From: Geobacteraceae bacterium GWC2_53_11
GTDB lineage: Bacteria > Desulfobacterota > Desulfuromonadia > Geobacterales > Pseudopelobacteraceae
Length of the DNA: 45,193 bases
Assembly (NCBI GenBank): GCA_001802645.1
Contig: MGZJ01000078.1
Span: 1-45,193 of the forward strand
Reading direction: 5' to 3'
The translations under genes and the position numbers were made by a program. The notes beneath the pieces are model-generated. The model was given only the letters and a program-made list of their open reading frames with translations, searched no databases and was not told the DNA's origin. Below, piece by piece: positions 1-6,863 of this stretch. Positions within the stretch are counted from its first letter, which is position 1; each line of letters starts with the position of its first letter.

Positions 1-323
1 GCAAGGAAGCCTACACCAAGAAAGGCGGCTGGCGTGCGGCATTCTCCCGGTACCTGGAGAACAAGAAGATCCTGCAGCTGACCGGAGCGCTGCGAGACGA
101 CATTCATCCTCAATCCGATGAACACCACGTCGAGTGGGGCACATCAGGCCGCATTCCGTATGCCGGTATTCAGCACCTCGGCGGGCCGGCTGGCAGAGGT
201 AAAAAAGTGCGCATTCCGGCCCGCCCGTATCTTGGCCGCAATGTAGGCGATGGAATTGAGATTGCCCCGGCTGATAGCCAGATAGCAATCGAGATGGTAG
301 CGGCTCATTTGAACGGGAGCTGA
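1..323 (+). CDS. Phage virion morphogenesis protein (Mu gpG-like), 5'-partial
   Basis: The frame starting at base 3 is open from the window edge to a TGA at 321-323 and gives the last 106 residues of a protein. The C-terminal part contains the pattern RIPYAGIQHLGG and then KKVRIPARPYLG, which is typical of the phage virion morphogenesis family (Mu gpG, tail completion). In Mu-like phages this gene directly precedes the protease/scaffold gene, as it does here. The family acts in head-tail joining in the cytoplasm. The N-terminus lies outside the window. The reverse-strand frame over the same bases is a shadow. Confidence 0.75.
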   Translation, partial: KEAYTKKGGWRAAFSRYLENKKILQLTGALRDDIHPQSDEHHVEWGTSGRIPYAGIQHLGGPAGRGKKVRIPARPYLGRNVGDGIEIAPADSQIAIEMVAAHLNGS

Positions 324-507
324 CAAAGCGCGAAATTTGCCCTGTAAGCCTCGACCAGCAACAAACCGCACATACCCTCGCACTGCCTCCGGTTCGGGCC
401 ACACAACAAAATTTAAAGACGGTTTTAACACGGTTCCGAAATGCAGGGATGACGGATGAATTCTGAATTTTGAAAACAGCTCATAATTCATCCTTCACAA
501 TTCATAA

Positions 508-536
508 TTGACTTATCCTTTCAGTTCGTGTCATAA
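508..536 (+). promoter_or_regulatory. Candidate sigma70-type promoter for the head gene block
   Basis: TTGACT at 508-513 is followed after 17-18 bases by TCATAA/CATAAG around 531-537. It lies about 140 bases before the protease gene, in an AT-rich stretch. Phage late promoters often need an activator, so this is only a candidate. Confidence 0.3.
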
Positions 537-646
537 GGCAAAAAACTTCATCAAGCTTCCCCACATCGCCCTTTTCCTTTTTCAGGAACGGGGCGTTCTA
601 ATTTGAAGCCGTTTCAAACCACCTCATTCACCACATCCCGTAATGT

Positions 647-669
647 ACCTCCTATCGTAATCAGGAGGT
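647..669 (+). promoter_or_regulatory. Hairpin that sequesters the Shine-Dalgarno of the protease gene
   Basis: ACCTCCT (647-653) and AGGAGGT (663-669) form a perfect 7-bp stem with a 9-base loop. The 3' arm is exactly the ribosome binding site of the GTG-started gene at 676. Folding would hide it and lower protease translation. Confidence 0.5.
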
Positions 670-675
670 GCGCCA

Positions 676-1683
676 GTGAAAAAGACCATCAAGCTGTTCA
701 AGCTGGGAAAAGCCGTCGCCATGAACGGCCAGACCTACAACTTCTCCGAAGCTCAACTCAAAGCCGCTGCCGCTGCCTATGACCCGGAGCTGCACGCCGC
801 GCCTCTCGTAATCGGTCATCCCAAACATGACGATCCCAAGTATGGCCAGATTCAGGCCATGTCATTTGCCGACGGACTACTGAGCGGCGACCCGGCCAAT
901 ATTGACCCGCAGTTTGCCGAGCTGGTCAACAGCGGCAAATACGACCGCGTGTCCGCTTCCTTCTATGCTCCCGACAGTCCCAGCAATCCCGTTCCTGGTG
1001 TTCTCTATCTCCGTCACGTCGGCTTCCTTGGCGCAGTCCCTCCGGGCTGTAAAGGTCTGGGCGCAGTGTCGTTTGCCGAGGGTGAAGAGGGCATTATCGA
1101 ATTCGGTGATTGGAACGACATGCAGATCGCCCGGCTGTTCAGGGGCATGCGTAACTGGATGATCGAGAAGTTCGGGCTTGCAGAAGCGGACAAGGCGCTT
1201 GGCGAGTGGGACGTCCAGAACGTCGCCGATGAAGCCGCCCGGCCTGATACGGCTGAAATAGACAGCTTACAGCCCGCATTCGCGGAGCCACATCATAAAG
1301 GAGGGGACAACATGGACCCCAAGCTGTTGGAAGAAAGAGAAAAGGCGCTCAAAGCAGGTGAAGCCGCGCTCAAGGCAGAAGATGGCAAGCGCAAGCACAC
1401 CAGCAATCTGGAATTCGCCGAAGGCCTGGTGGCTGCCGGCAAACTGCTTGCCACACAAAAGGCCGCCCTGGTCGGCGTGCTCGACTTTGCTGCCGGCGTA
1501 ACCGAAGGCGACACAATCGAGTTCGGTGAAGGCGAAGCCAAGAAGACCGAAGCGCCGCTGATCACGCTCAAGAGCCTGTTCGGAGCCCTACCCAAGGTAA
1601 TAGAGTTCGCGGAGCTGGGTAACGGAGCCGATCCGGCTGCACAGCAGAAAGCAGCGCCGGCAAATCTGACCAAGTTCGTTTAA
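676..1683 (+). CDS. Mu gpI-like phage protease with C-terminal scaffold domain
   Basis: The 335-aa product starts at GTG 676 behind a strong AGGAGGT site. The N-terminal part (about residues 1-150) has the pattern of Mu-like I protease/scaffold proteins: an early segment on placing the substrate, PLVIGHPKHDDPKYGQI near residues 43-60, and SASFY around 94. The C-terminal third is charged and Ala/Glu/Lys-rich, as expected of a scaffold that is cleaved and lost during head maturation. The next genes are decoration and capsid genes, so this is the head-maturation protease. As in Mu, the scaffold can also be made alone from an internal in-frame start at 1312 (separate entry). Confidence 0.75.
   Translation: MKKTIKLFKLGKAVAMNGQTYNFSEAQLKAAAAAYDPELHAAPLVIGHPKHDDPKYGQIQAMSFADGLLSGDPANIDPQFAELVNSGKYDRVSASFYAPDSPSNPVPGVLYLRHVGFLGAVPPGCKGLGAVSFAEGEEGIIEFGDWNDMQIARLFRGMRNWMIEKFGLAEADKALGEWDVQNVADEAARPDTAEIDSLQPAFAEPHHKGGDNMDPKLLEEREKALKAGEAALKAEDGKRKHTSNLEFAEGLVAAGKLLATQKAALVGVLDFAAGVTEGDTIEFGEGEAKKTEAPLITLKSLFGALPKVIEFAELGNGADPAAQQKAAPANLTKFV
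1312..1683 (+). CDS. Nested scaffold protein (Mu gpZ-like) from an internal start
   Basis: ATG 1312 is in frame with the protease gene (codon 213) and is preceded at about 1297-1306 by AAAGGAGGGG, an almost ideal ribosome binding site in the middle of a reading frame. Translation from here gives 123 residues, charged and predicted helical at the start (KLLEEREKALKAGEAALKA), fitting a free scaffold. Mu uses the same arrangement: gpZ is the C-terminal part of gpI expressed from its own start. The start is seen in the sequence; the function is inferred from the parallel. Confidence 0.65.
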   Translation: MDPKLLEEREKALKAGEAALKAEDGKRKHTSNLEFAEGLVAAGKLLATQKAALVGVLDFAAGVTEGDTIEFGEGEAKKTEAPLITLKSLFGALPKVIEFAELGNGADPAAQQKAAPANLTKFV

Positions 1684-1714
1684 TCAACCATTACTGCTCG
1701 AGGAGGTAACACCA

Positions 1715-2305
1715 ATGAGTCAAGGCAAAGTAGGCAGTTTTTCCCGCAATGAAGAGCGGGCCAGAGTTCCGGGACACGGACCGATAGTCCTGGCCAGCAC
1801 AGTTAAAGCCAATAACGGCATTTATCTCACCGGCATGCTGGTCACGCTGCTTGCTGCAGAGTTGATTCCCCTGGTGGTCGCCAGTGGCGAAGTGATCGAA
1901 ACCGGAGACGGCAACACCAAAGCCTTCACCGGCACACTGGCTGCGTTCCCGGTCGAACCCGGCACACTCGCTATCACTGATGGTATCGATACGTTTACCG
2001 ACGATGGTTGCGGACGTCTGACCGGATCGGCTGGCGGTACCGGCACGATCAACTACAAGACCGGCGCATATAGCCTGACGTTCAACGCCAACGTTGTGCT
2101 GGCCACTGATGTCACAGCCGATTACGTCACTGCATTTGATGGCGTCCTGGACACACAGGTTGATACGACTGTGGAAGGATCCGGCATTCGTGTTGTTCAT
2201 GGAACCGTTGACCGCACTGTGCTCAAGATCGGCAAAACCGACCCGGTCGAGCCGTCCGCAGCCGTATTGGCCATAGTCCAGGCCCACGGCGTCTATCCCA
2301 TTTAA
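1715..2305 (+). CDS. Putative head decoration/stabilisation protein
   Basis: This 196-aa product starts at ATG 1715 after GAGGAGGT. The position between scaffold and major capsid genes is that of lambda gpD-like decoration proteins. The ends of the protein (residues 1-55 with GHGPIVLASTVKANNG, and the end with VVHGTVDRTVLKIG) look like one small beta-rich domain. The middle (about 56-135) is a Gly/Thr/Asp-rich insert with the pattern ITDGIDTFTDDGCGRLTG and GTINYKTGAYSLTF, which resembles a beta-sandwich repeat seen in other phage surface proteins. The domain assignment is by pattern only; a small capsid surface protein is the best reading. Confidence 0.5.
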   Translation: MSQGKVGSFSRNEERARVPGHGPIVLASTVKANNGIYLTGMLVTLLAAELIPLVVASGEVIETGDGNTKAFTGTLAAFPVEPGTLAITDGIDTFTDDGCGRLTGSAGGTGTINYKTGAYSLTFNANVVLATDVTADYVTAFDGVLDTQVDTTVEGSGIRVVHGTVDRTVLKIGKTDPVEPSAAVLAIVQAHGVYPI

Positions 2306-2313
2306 CTCTAACC

Positions 2314-2333
2314 AGGGCGCTGCATCGCGCCCT
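2314..2333 (+). terminator. Stem-loop between decoration and capsid genes
   Basis: AGGGCGC (2314-2320) pairs perfectly with GCGCCCT (2327-2333) around a 6-base loop, 9 bases after the decoration stop. No long T-run follows, so it may be an RNA-stability or processing element rather than a true terminator. Confidence 0.4.
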
Positions 2334-2358
2334 TAACATCTCATCCCTGGAGGATACT

Positions 2359-3477
2359 ATGAAGCGTTTTTCGACTCTGTTTGGCTGGACCTTCTTGGTC
2401 CTGATCGCCGTGACGGTATATGTCATGGCAGCCCCGGCCATGGCGGCTGATCATATCCCGCCCGCTGCCGGTGCACCGCTGGTGCTGTTCGGCTTTACCA
2501 ACATCCGGAACCTGTTCACCCGTGATGCCATCATCCGTTACCTGGAGCAGCTGGGCGTCATGATGCCCACCGTGGTCATGGACACCATTTTTCCCGACCG
2601 GCCCCAGCAGGGCGGTCCGTTGATCGGTGAAGACATTATCAAGCAGGCGGTCCACGCCATGCCGCTCAGTCGTAGAGGCGGCAGCTCTGTCAGTATTGGC
2701 GGTGCAACCGGTATCAGTAATTTCTATGAGCCGTTCCCGATCAAGCCCTCCATCGCCGTCAATGGCGTTGACCTCAATAATCTCCGGGTGCTGCAGGGTA
2801 ACTCGGCGAACCTGGACGCCTGGGCACGGGCCAAAACCGACGTATTGCGTAAGCAGGTCCGCTTGACGGCAGAAGCAATGTGCGCGGATGCCCTGGACGG
2901 CGTTATCGATTATCCGGTGGCTCTGGACGGCGGCGGTTGGGATCACTTCTACATCAAGTACGGCGATATTCTGACCGTTACCGATCATACCCTTTGGGAT
3001 GCCGGCACCTGCAAGCTCGCCGACGTTTTTGAATTGCTGACCGAGCAGCAGCTGCAGATGAATCAGAAGGGCGTAGGCGCTAAAACTGTTAGCTGGGCAG
3101 GTAAGACGGCATACAACGCCCTGTTCAAACTGGCGGAGAAGAGCACTACCACCGCCAAGATCCGTGTTGAGATTACCGACCAGGGCATCAACATTGGCGG
3201 TTTCCTGATCATGCGCCGGGCAGAGCAGTACCGCAATCCTCAGACGAAAGCATTTGTGCCGGTTGTTCCGGACAAGACTCTCAAGATGATCGCCCTCGAT
3301 GCTGGCCATGTCATGCCGTATGCCGCCCTTGACGATCTCGACAGCAACCTGCAGGCCATGCCACTGTTCATTAAGCCGGTCAAGGACAATGACGGCAACC
3401 TGTCGCTGAAAGGCGAATCCAAGCCGCTGCCGGTTGTTAACCCGGACGGTATTTGCGACGCAGTAGTAGTAGCGTAA
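2359..3477 (+). CDS. Major capsid protein (lambda gpE-type) with a signal-peptide-like N-terminus
   Basis: The 372-aa product follows an excellent GGAGG site (2347-2352) and sits where the major capsid gene is expected. Residues from about 45 on resemble the lambda E-type capsid family (FPDRPQQGGPLIGEDIIKQ, VRLTAEAMCADALDG, KTVSWAGKTAYNAL), and the size fits. The first 30 residues are odd: KR near the start, a hydrophobic run LVLIAVTVYVMAA, then PAMA-A, which reads as a Sec signal peptide with an AxA cleavage site. Internal ATGs at codons 25 and 30 have no evident ribosome site, so the leader is probably translated. It could be a cleaved assembly leader instead. Confidence 0.7.
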   Translation: MKRFSTLFGWTFLVLIAVTVYVMAAPAMAADHIPPAAGAPLVLFGFTNIRNLFTRDAIIRYLEQLGVMMPTVVMDTIFPDRPQQGGPLIGEDIIKQAVHAMPLSRRGGSSVSIGGATGISNFYEPFPIKPSIAVNGVDLNNLRVLQGNSANLDAWARAKTDVLRKQVRLTAEAMCADALDGVIDYPVALDGGGWDHFYIKYGDILTVTDHTLWDAGTCKLADVFELLTEQQLQMNQKGVGAKTVSWAGKTAYNALFKLAEKSTTTAKIRVEITDQGINIGGFLIMRRAEQYRNPQTKAFVPVVPDKTLKMIALDAGHVMPYAALDDLDSNLQAMPLFIKPVKDNDGNLSLKGESKPLPVVNPDGICDAVVVA

Positions 3478-3483
3478 TCAATC

Positions 3484-3522
3484 GACTCCGCTCAGAAACC
3501 TGACAGGTAACTGAGCGGAGTC
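3484..3522 (+). terminator. Strong stem-loop after the capsid gene
   Basis: A perfect 12-bp stem (3484-3495 with 3511-3522, GACTCCGCTCAG type) encloses a 15-base loop that itself contains ACCTG-A-CAGGT. It begins 6 bases after the capsid stop. There is no T-run, so it may protect the abundant capsid mRNA or cause partial termination. Confidence 0.55.
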
Positions 3523-3536
3523 AAACCGAGGTTCCC

Positions 3537-3968
3537 ATGTACTGCACACTGGCTGACATAGAAAAGAAACGGATCCCGACCGACATGCTGATCACGCTGA
3601 CCGATGAAGAGAATCTCGGCGTGATCAACGAGGAGACCGTTGCCGGGTGCATTCATGATGCCCAGGTGCTGTTTGAAGGGTATATGCGCGGTCGTTACCA
3701 GCTGCCGCTTAACCCGGTACCGCCGCTAGCCACTAGCATCGTTGCCGATCTGACTTGTTTCAACCTTTACGCCCTAAAACCGCAGTTCGAAGTACCCAAA
3801 ACGATCAACGATCGCAACGACACAGCGCTCCGCCTGATGGCCCGTATCCAGGACGGCAAAATGCCGCTCTACGATCCTGTTGAAGCTCCACCGGCAACCG
3901 GAAGCAACTCTGTGCAATTCACCACTCCCGCCTCGGTTTTTACCAGTGATTCATTGAGGAACTTCTGA
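3537..3968 (+). CDS. Mu gp36-like head-tail connector protein (DUF1320)
   Basis: The 143-aa product has the DUF1320/gp36 pattern: MYCTLADIEKK at the start, then an acidic helix segment, VAGCIHDAQVLFEGYMRGRYQLPL near residues 35-58, and a helix VADLTCFNLYAL. This family is found directly after the capsid gene in Mu-like phages and is thought to act in head completion or neck assembly. The stop TGA at 3966-3968 overlaps the next ATG (TGATG), so the two are translationally coupled. Confidence 0.75.
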   Translation: MYCTLADIEKKRIPTDMLITLTDEENLGVINEETVAGCIHDAQVLFEGYMRGRYQLPLNPVPPLATSIVADLTCFNLYALKPQFEVPKTINDRNDTALRLMARIQDGKMPLYDPVEAPPATGSNSVQFTTPASVFTSDSLRNF

Positions 3969-4423
3969 TGCTGACCGAAGTGCAAAACGACATTCTGGCT
4001 GTCCTGGACAAAATCACGGCCAATGGCGGCCAGGTATTCAAAGAACGTGGCATCTGGCAGGGCAACCTGGAAGAGCTGCTGAAAATGCCACAGAAGACGC
4101 CTTCGGCTCACGTGGCGCTGGCTTCAGGTAATTTTCGCGAAGCACAGACCATTCCGCCCAAAACATCACCGATCCGTATGGGCTGGGACGTCATCATTGT
4201 CTTTCAATGTCTGAAAGATCGCCTTACCGCTTCAAATCAGGGTTATGGCCTGATTGAGTCCGTAGTCAAGCCGGTATCACCTGACGGAATACAAATCGGC
4301 GGCCTCACCGGGCTGAAGACTCAGGGCGGTATGCTCTGGCCGTCCACCCTGGAGCTGCTCGACACCATTAACGGCATAACTGCCTATGTCATCAGATTTG
4401 AGATTGAAAGGAGCATCACATGA
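3968..4423 (+). CDS. Mu gp37-like protein (DUF1834), tail terminator-like
   Basis: The 151-aa product starts at an ATG overlapping the gp36-like stop. The pattern (helical N-terminus MLTEVQNDILAVL, a central WDVIIVFQCLKDR strand-helix, and a final ITAYVIRFEIERSI strand) fits DUF1834/gp37, which follows gp36 in Mu-like phages and resembles tail-terminator proteins. Its stop again overlaps the next start (ATGA at 4420-4423). Assignment rests on pattern and gene order. Confidence 0.65.
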   Translation: MLTEVQNDILAVLDKITANGGQVFKERGIWQGNLEELLKMPQKTPSAHVALASGNFREAQTIPPKTSPIRMGWDVIIVFQCLKDRLTASNQGYGLIESVVKPVSPDGIQIGGLTGLKTQGGMLWPSTLELLDTINGITAYVIRFEIERSIT

Positions 4424-4701
4424 AAAGAGTCTTTTACCCCGTAGGCCCGCCTACCCTTATGGCCGGGATCGGCGGTCGCTTTAACCTCGGCAAAGCCAAA
4501 CCGGTGTCTGACAAAATCGCCGCTTTGCTGCTGTCGCGGCCCGAATTCAAGGAAGCTGCCCCGGATATGGCCGATGACGAGACCCAGGATATTAAAGCCC
4601 TGGAAGCTGAAGCCCTGGCCGCTGATAAGCAGGATGCCAGGGATGCAAAGGCAGCTGAGAAGGCTGCTAATAAAAAAGAGGAGGTAAACCTTCATGCCTG
4701 A
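4420..4701 (+). CDS. Small phage protein of unknown function
   Basis: This 93-aa product is coupled by ATGA overlap to the upstream gene, and its own end overlaps the tail tube start by 8 bases. Residues 1-45 contain YPVGPPTLMAGIGGRFNLG; the rest is an Ala/Lys/Glu-rich helix (about 55-90), probably a coiled coil. In Mu the small gene at this position is gp38 (DUF2635), and the YPV start is mildly reminiscent of that, but the match is too weak to assert. It is real because of the tight coupling. Confidence 0.6.
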   Translation: MKRVFYPVGPPTLMAGIGGRFNLGKAKPVSDKIAALLLSRPEFKEAAPDMADDETQDIKALEAEALAADKQDARDAKAAEKAANKKEEVNLHA

Positions 4702-5662
4702 GCAGGCTACCGGTGCCAACGGCATCATTACCATTTCCGGCGCGGAAACCACTCCGGGTGCCATCCCTGCCATTCCGGGCGGCATGATATTTCCGTTCGA
4801 GTCCGAATCGCTGCAGCGTAAGACCGAACTGATCAAGTCCAATATCATCCGTTCTTCCCGTAACGCCTCCAAACCGAACAGGGGCAAACGTGACGTTGCC
4901 GGCAACATCAAAACCGAACTCAACCCGTTTATGGGTCGGCAACTGCTGATGGGCTTCGGTGCGGTTACCACCAGCGGAGCAGGCCCGAACAAAACCCACG
5001 TCTTCAAGATCGGCGATACGCTGCCGTATCACACCATCGAAAAAGGCTTCACTGATCTGGGGCGGTATTTCCAGTACCTGGGCTGCAAGTGCAACAAGAT
5101 CGGCAGCGAGGTTAACCCCTCCGGCATTCTTCCCCTGGACATGGATTTCATGGGTTTGGACCGCATCATTGACAATGCAACCTTCGATGCCACTGCTGTT
5201 GACCTTGGCCACGATCCGTTTGAGTGTTTCGAAGGCACCATCAAAGAGGGCGGCGTTGATATCGCTATCATCACAGCCTTGAAGTGGACCCTTGAAAACA
5301 ACCTGGATGGCGACGTGTATTGCATCGGCGGCGCTGGAAAGCGCTACCGCATCCCTGAAGGTGCAACCGTCGTGTCCGGATCGCTGACCGCCCTGTTCGA
5401 TTCCGATGCCCTGTTGACCAAGGCCACCAACGGCACCGAATCGGCACTCGAAACGTCAATCGTTAGAGGCGATGGCCTCGGTACCGCCGGTAACGAATCG
5501 CTGATACTGAACTTTGATGAGCTGATCTTCCAGGAGCAGGATCCGATCATCAAGGACAAGAAGGGCATCCTGATCGAGCTGCCCTGGACAGCTTACTGGG
5601 ACAATGGTGCCAACAGCACCTCGATCATGGCAACCCTCAAGAATACGCAGGCCACGCTGTAG
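4694..5662 (+). CDS. Phage tail tube protein
   Basis: The 322-aa product begins at ATG 4694 after GAGGAGGT inside the previous gene. It has the shape of a siphovirus major tail protein: ESESLQRKTELIKSNIIRSSR near residues 35-55, NIKTELNP near 72, FTDLGRYFQYLGCKCNKI around 119-137, and a C-terminal strand block ending PWTAYWDNG. These fit the tail tube family often encoded before the chaperone and tape measure genes. It would polymerise into the non-contractile tail tube. A large structured gap follows it. Confidence 0.75.
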   Translation: MPEQATGANGIITISGAETTPGAIPAIPGGMIFPFESESLQRKTELIKSNIIRSSRNASKPNRGKRDVAGNIKTELNPFMGRQLLMGFGAVTTSGAGPNKTHVFKIGDTLPYHTIEKGFTDLGRYFQYLGCKCNKIGSEVNPSGILPLDMDFMGLDRIIDNATFDATAVDLGHDPFECFEGTIKEGGVDIAIITALKWTLENNLDGDVYCIGGAGKRYRIPEGATVVSGSLTALFDSDALLTKATNGTESALETSIVRGDGLGTAGNESLILNFDELIFQEQDPIIKDKKGILIELPWTAYWDNGANSTSIMATLKNTQATL

Positions 5663-5672
5663 CTACATATAA

Positions 5673-5747
5673 CGAGCCCTCGGTGGTGACGACAGACGGA
5701 TTGTAGGTGTGTCTCACGAGTTAACCACCAACCTACCCGAGGGCTCG
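5673..5747 (+). terminator. Long-range stem-loop after the tail tube gene
   Basis: CGAGCCCTCGG (5673-5683) pairs perfectly with CCGAGGGCTCG (5737-5747). Inside, GGTGGT (5682-5687) can pair with ACCACC (5724-5729) and GTAGGT (5703-5708) with ACCTAC (5731-5736), allowing alternative folds. It lies between the tube stop and the chaperone start (5779). It may terminate or stabilise the tube message. Confidence 0.5.
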
Positions 5748-5778
5748 CACATCACACTAAAAATAAAAGGAGTAGGAC

Positions 5779-6243
5779 ATGGCACTCGCATCACTCAATA
5801 CCGGCGCAGTAGCAAATAAGGGCCGTGCAATAGCACTTCTTCACCCTTCGCATCAAACACCGATCGGGATTCGTTTTTACGCTCTCGGCTTCGACTCCAA
5901 GGAAGCCAAGCGCATCCTTCGTGAACAGGAAAACGACCGTCTAGCCAAGCAGAAGAAAAACCGGGGCAAGCTCTATTTGCCGACTGCTGAAGAAACCGAG
6001 GAAAACGGGATTAATCTGCTGGTGGGTCTGACTACCGGCTGGGATGAAGATATCGTGGATGATGAAGGCAAAGTTACCGGAGTCCGCGATGAAATTGAGC
6101 TTAACCCCGGTCAGCTTGTTAAATTCAGCCCTGATGCCGTACGGGCAATTTACAAAGATCTCGGCTTCTCCTGGATCAAAGAACAGATGGACATAGAAAT
6201 CGGTGAACGTCGCGATTTTTTGCCATCGGAGAGTCAGAACTAA
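5779..6243 (+). CDS. Tail assembly chaperone, short form (lambda gpG-like)
   Basis: The 154-aa product starts at ATG 5779 after AAAGGAGT. Position between tail tube and tape measure genes is that of the tail assembly chaperone. Residues 30-60 (GIRFYALGFDSKEAKRILREQEND) are helical and charged. The reading frame ends at 6243, but a slippery heptamer T-TTT-TTG at 6216-6222 lets some ribosomes continue in the -1 frame. The short form should be the main product, as in lambda gpG. Confidence 0.75.
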   Translation: MALASLNTGAVANKGRAIALLHPSHQTPIGIRFYALGFDSKEAKRILREQENDRLAKQKKNRGKLYLPTAEETEENGINLLVGLTTGWDEDIVDDEGKVTGVRDEIELNPGQLVKFSPDAVRAIYKDLGFSWIKEQMDIEIGERRDFLPSESQN

Positions 6244-6647
6244 GCGATCACCTTGCCGAGGCGGCAGAGTGGCGGTTTCGCTTCGACACGCCCGGCAAGG
6301 ATGGTTGCACCCCGCGTCAGCATCTGGAACAGGTCTGGAAACAGACCAAACGCATGCCAGCGCTTCTGGAAGATGAGCCGGAATTTTACCCGGCGTTGCA
6401 ACATATATGGAACTGGTTCCACCAGCTGTCCAATACGCGAGGGGGCGGGTTCGGTCCCGCCCCTATCACGTTTCAAGAGATAGCAGCCTGGGCCGGGCTG
6501 ATGCAGACAGAGCCGACGCCCTGGGAGATTGAGCAGATCATACGGCTGGACGCGGTCTGGTTCAAACTGCAGGCGGAGCGGGATAAGGACAAGCCGGACA
6601 AGCGCCGGGGTAAGAAGGGGGTAAGAAATGCATCTGAAAGTAACTGA
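5779..6647 (+). CDS. Tail assembly chaperone, frameshifted long form (lambda gpGT-like)
   Basis: A -1 slip at 6216-6222 joins the 154-aa short form (from about residue 148) to about 140 residues read in the next frame, ending at 6647. The added part contains AEWRFRFDTPGKD, an acidic stretch, and then ITFQEIAAWAGLMQT...PWEIEQIIRLDAVW. This last pattern is common in the T-part of tail chaperones of siphoviruses. The -1 part has no good start codon of its own upstream of 6354, which supports frameshift expression. The long form would bind the tape measure protein during tail assembly. Confidence 0.7.
6216..6222 (+). promoter_or_regulatory. Programmed -1 frameshift site
   Basis: The zero-frame codons are GAT TTT TTG, so bases 6216-6222 form the heptamer T TTT TTG, a perfect X-XXY-YYZ slippery site. 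The -1 frame is open from here to 6647 without a stop. The zero frame stops only 19 bases later, at 6241-6243. Confidence 0.8.
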
Positions 6648-6840
6648 TGAGGAAGCACCATGGTACCGGGTCATTGACCAGGATACAGGAAATGAAATTA
6701 CATGTGTTGTCGAGGCCAATGATGAAACCGGTTTTTATAAGCAGCTGAAGCGTGATGCGGATGGAAAATATGTCCTGGATGAAAACGACGAACACGTTAC
6801 CGAAAGCAAGCAGGGCAACATTAAACTGATAAGAGTTTAA
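6628..6840 (+). CDS. Small phage protein of unknown function
   Basis: The 70-aa acidic product starts at ATG 6628 after AAGGGGGTAAG and overlaps the end of the frameshifted chaperone by 20 bases. It has pattern WYRVIDQDTGNEI, a short strand-rich fold, and ends IKLIRV. It is not recognised. Small genes of this type often sit directly before the tape measure gene in Mu-like siphoviruses. Confidence 0.55.
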   Translation: MHLKVTDEEAPWYRVIDQDTGNEITCVVEANDETGFYKQLKRDADGKYVLDENDEHVTESKQGNIKLIRV

Positions 6841-6863
6841 CAGGTAGTTAAAAGGGTCATTAA

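Larger units (their letters stand above)
324..675. other. Intergenic region between gpG-like and protease genes
   Basis: No convincing gene is present in these 352 bases. The stretch at about 450-515 is strikingly AT-rich, with repeated ATTCATAATT-like words (at 481-490 and 500-509), unlike the GC-rich phage genes around it. A possible sigma70-type promoter (508-536) and a ribosome-site hairpin (647-669) lie here and are listed separately. The minus-strand open frame 144-491 begins in the AT-rich words and runs into the gpG coding sequence, so it is probably spurious. Confidence 0.5.

Noticed and set aside
144-491. Minus-strand 115-aa frame over the gpG gene end
   Set aside because: It runs through the coding region of gpG and starts in AT-rich low-complexity sequence. 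No ribosome site or family pattern.
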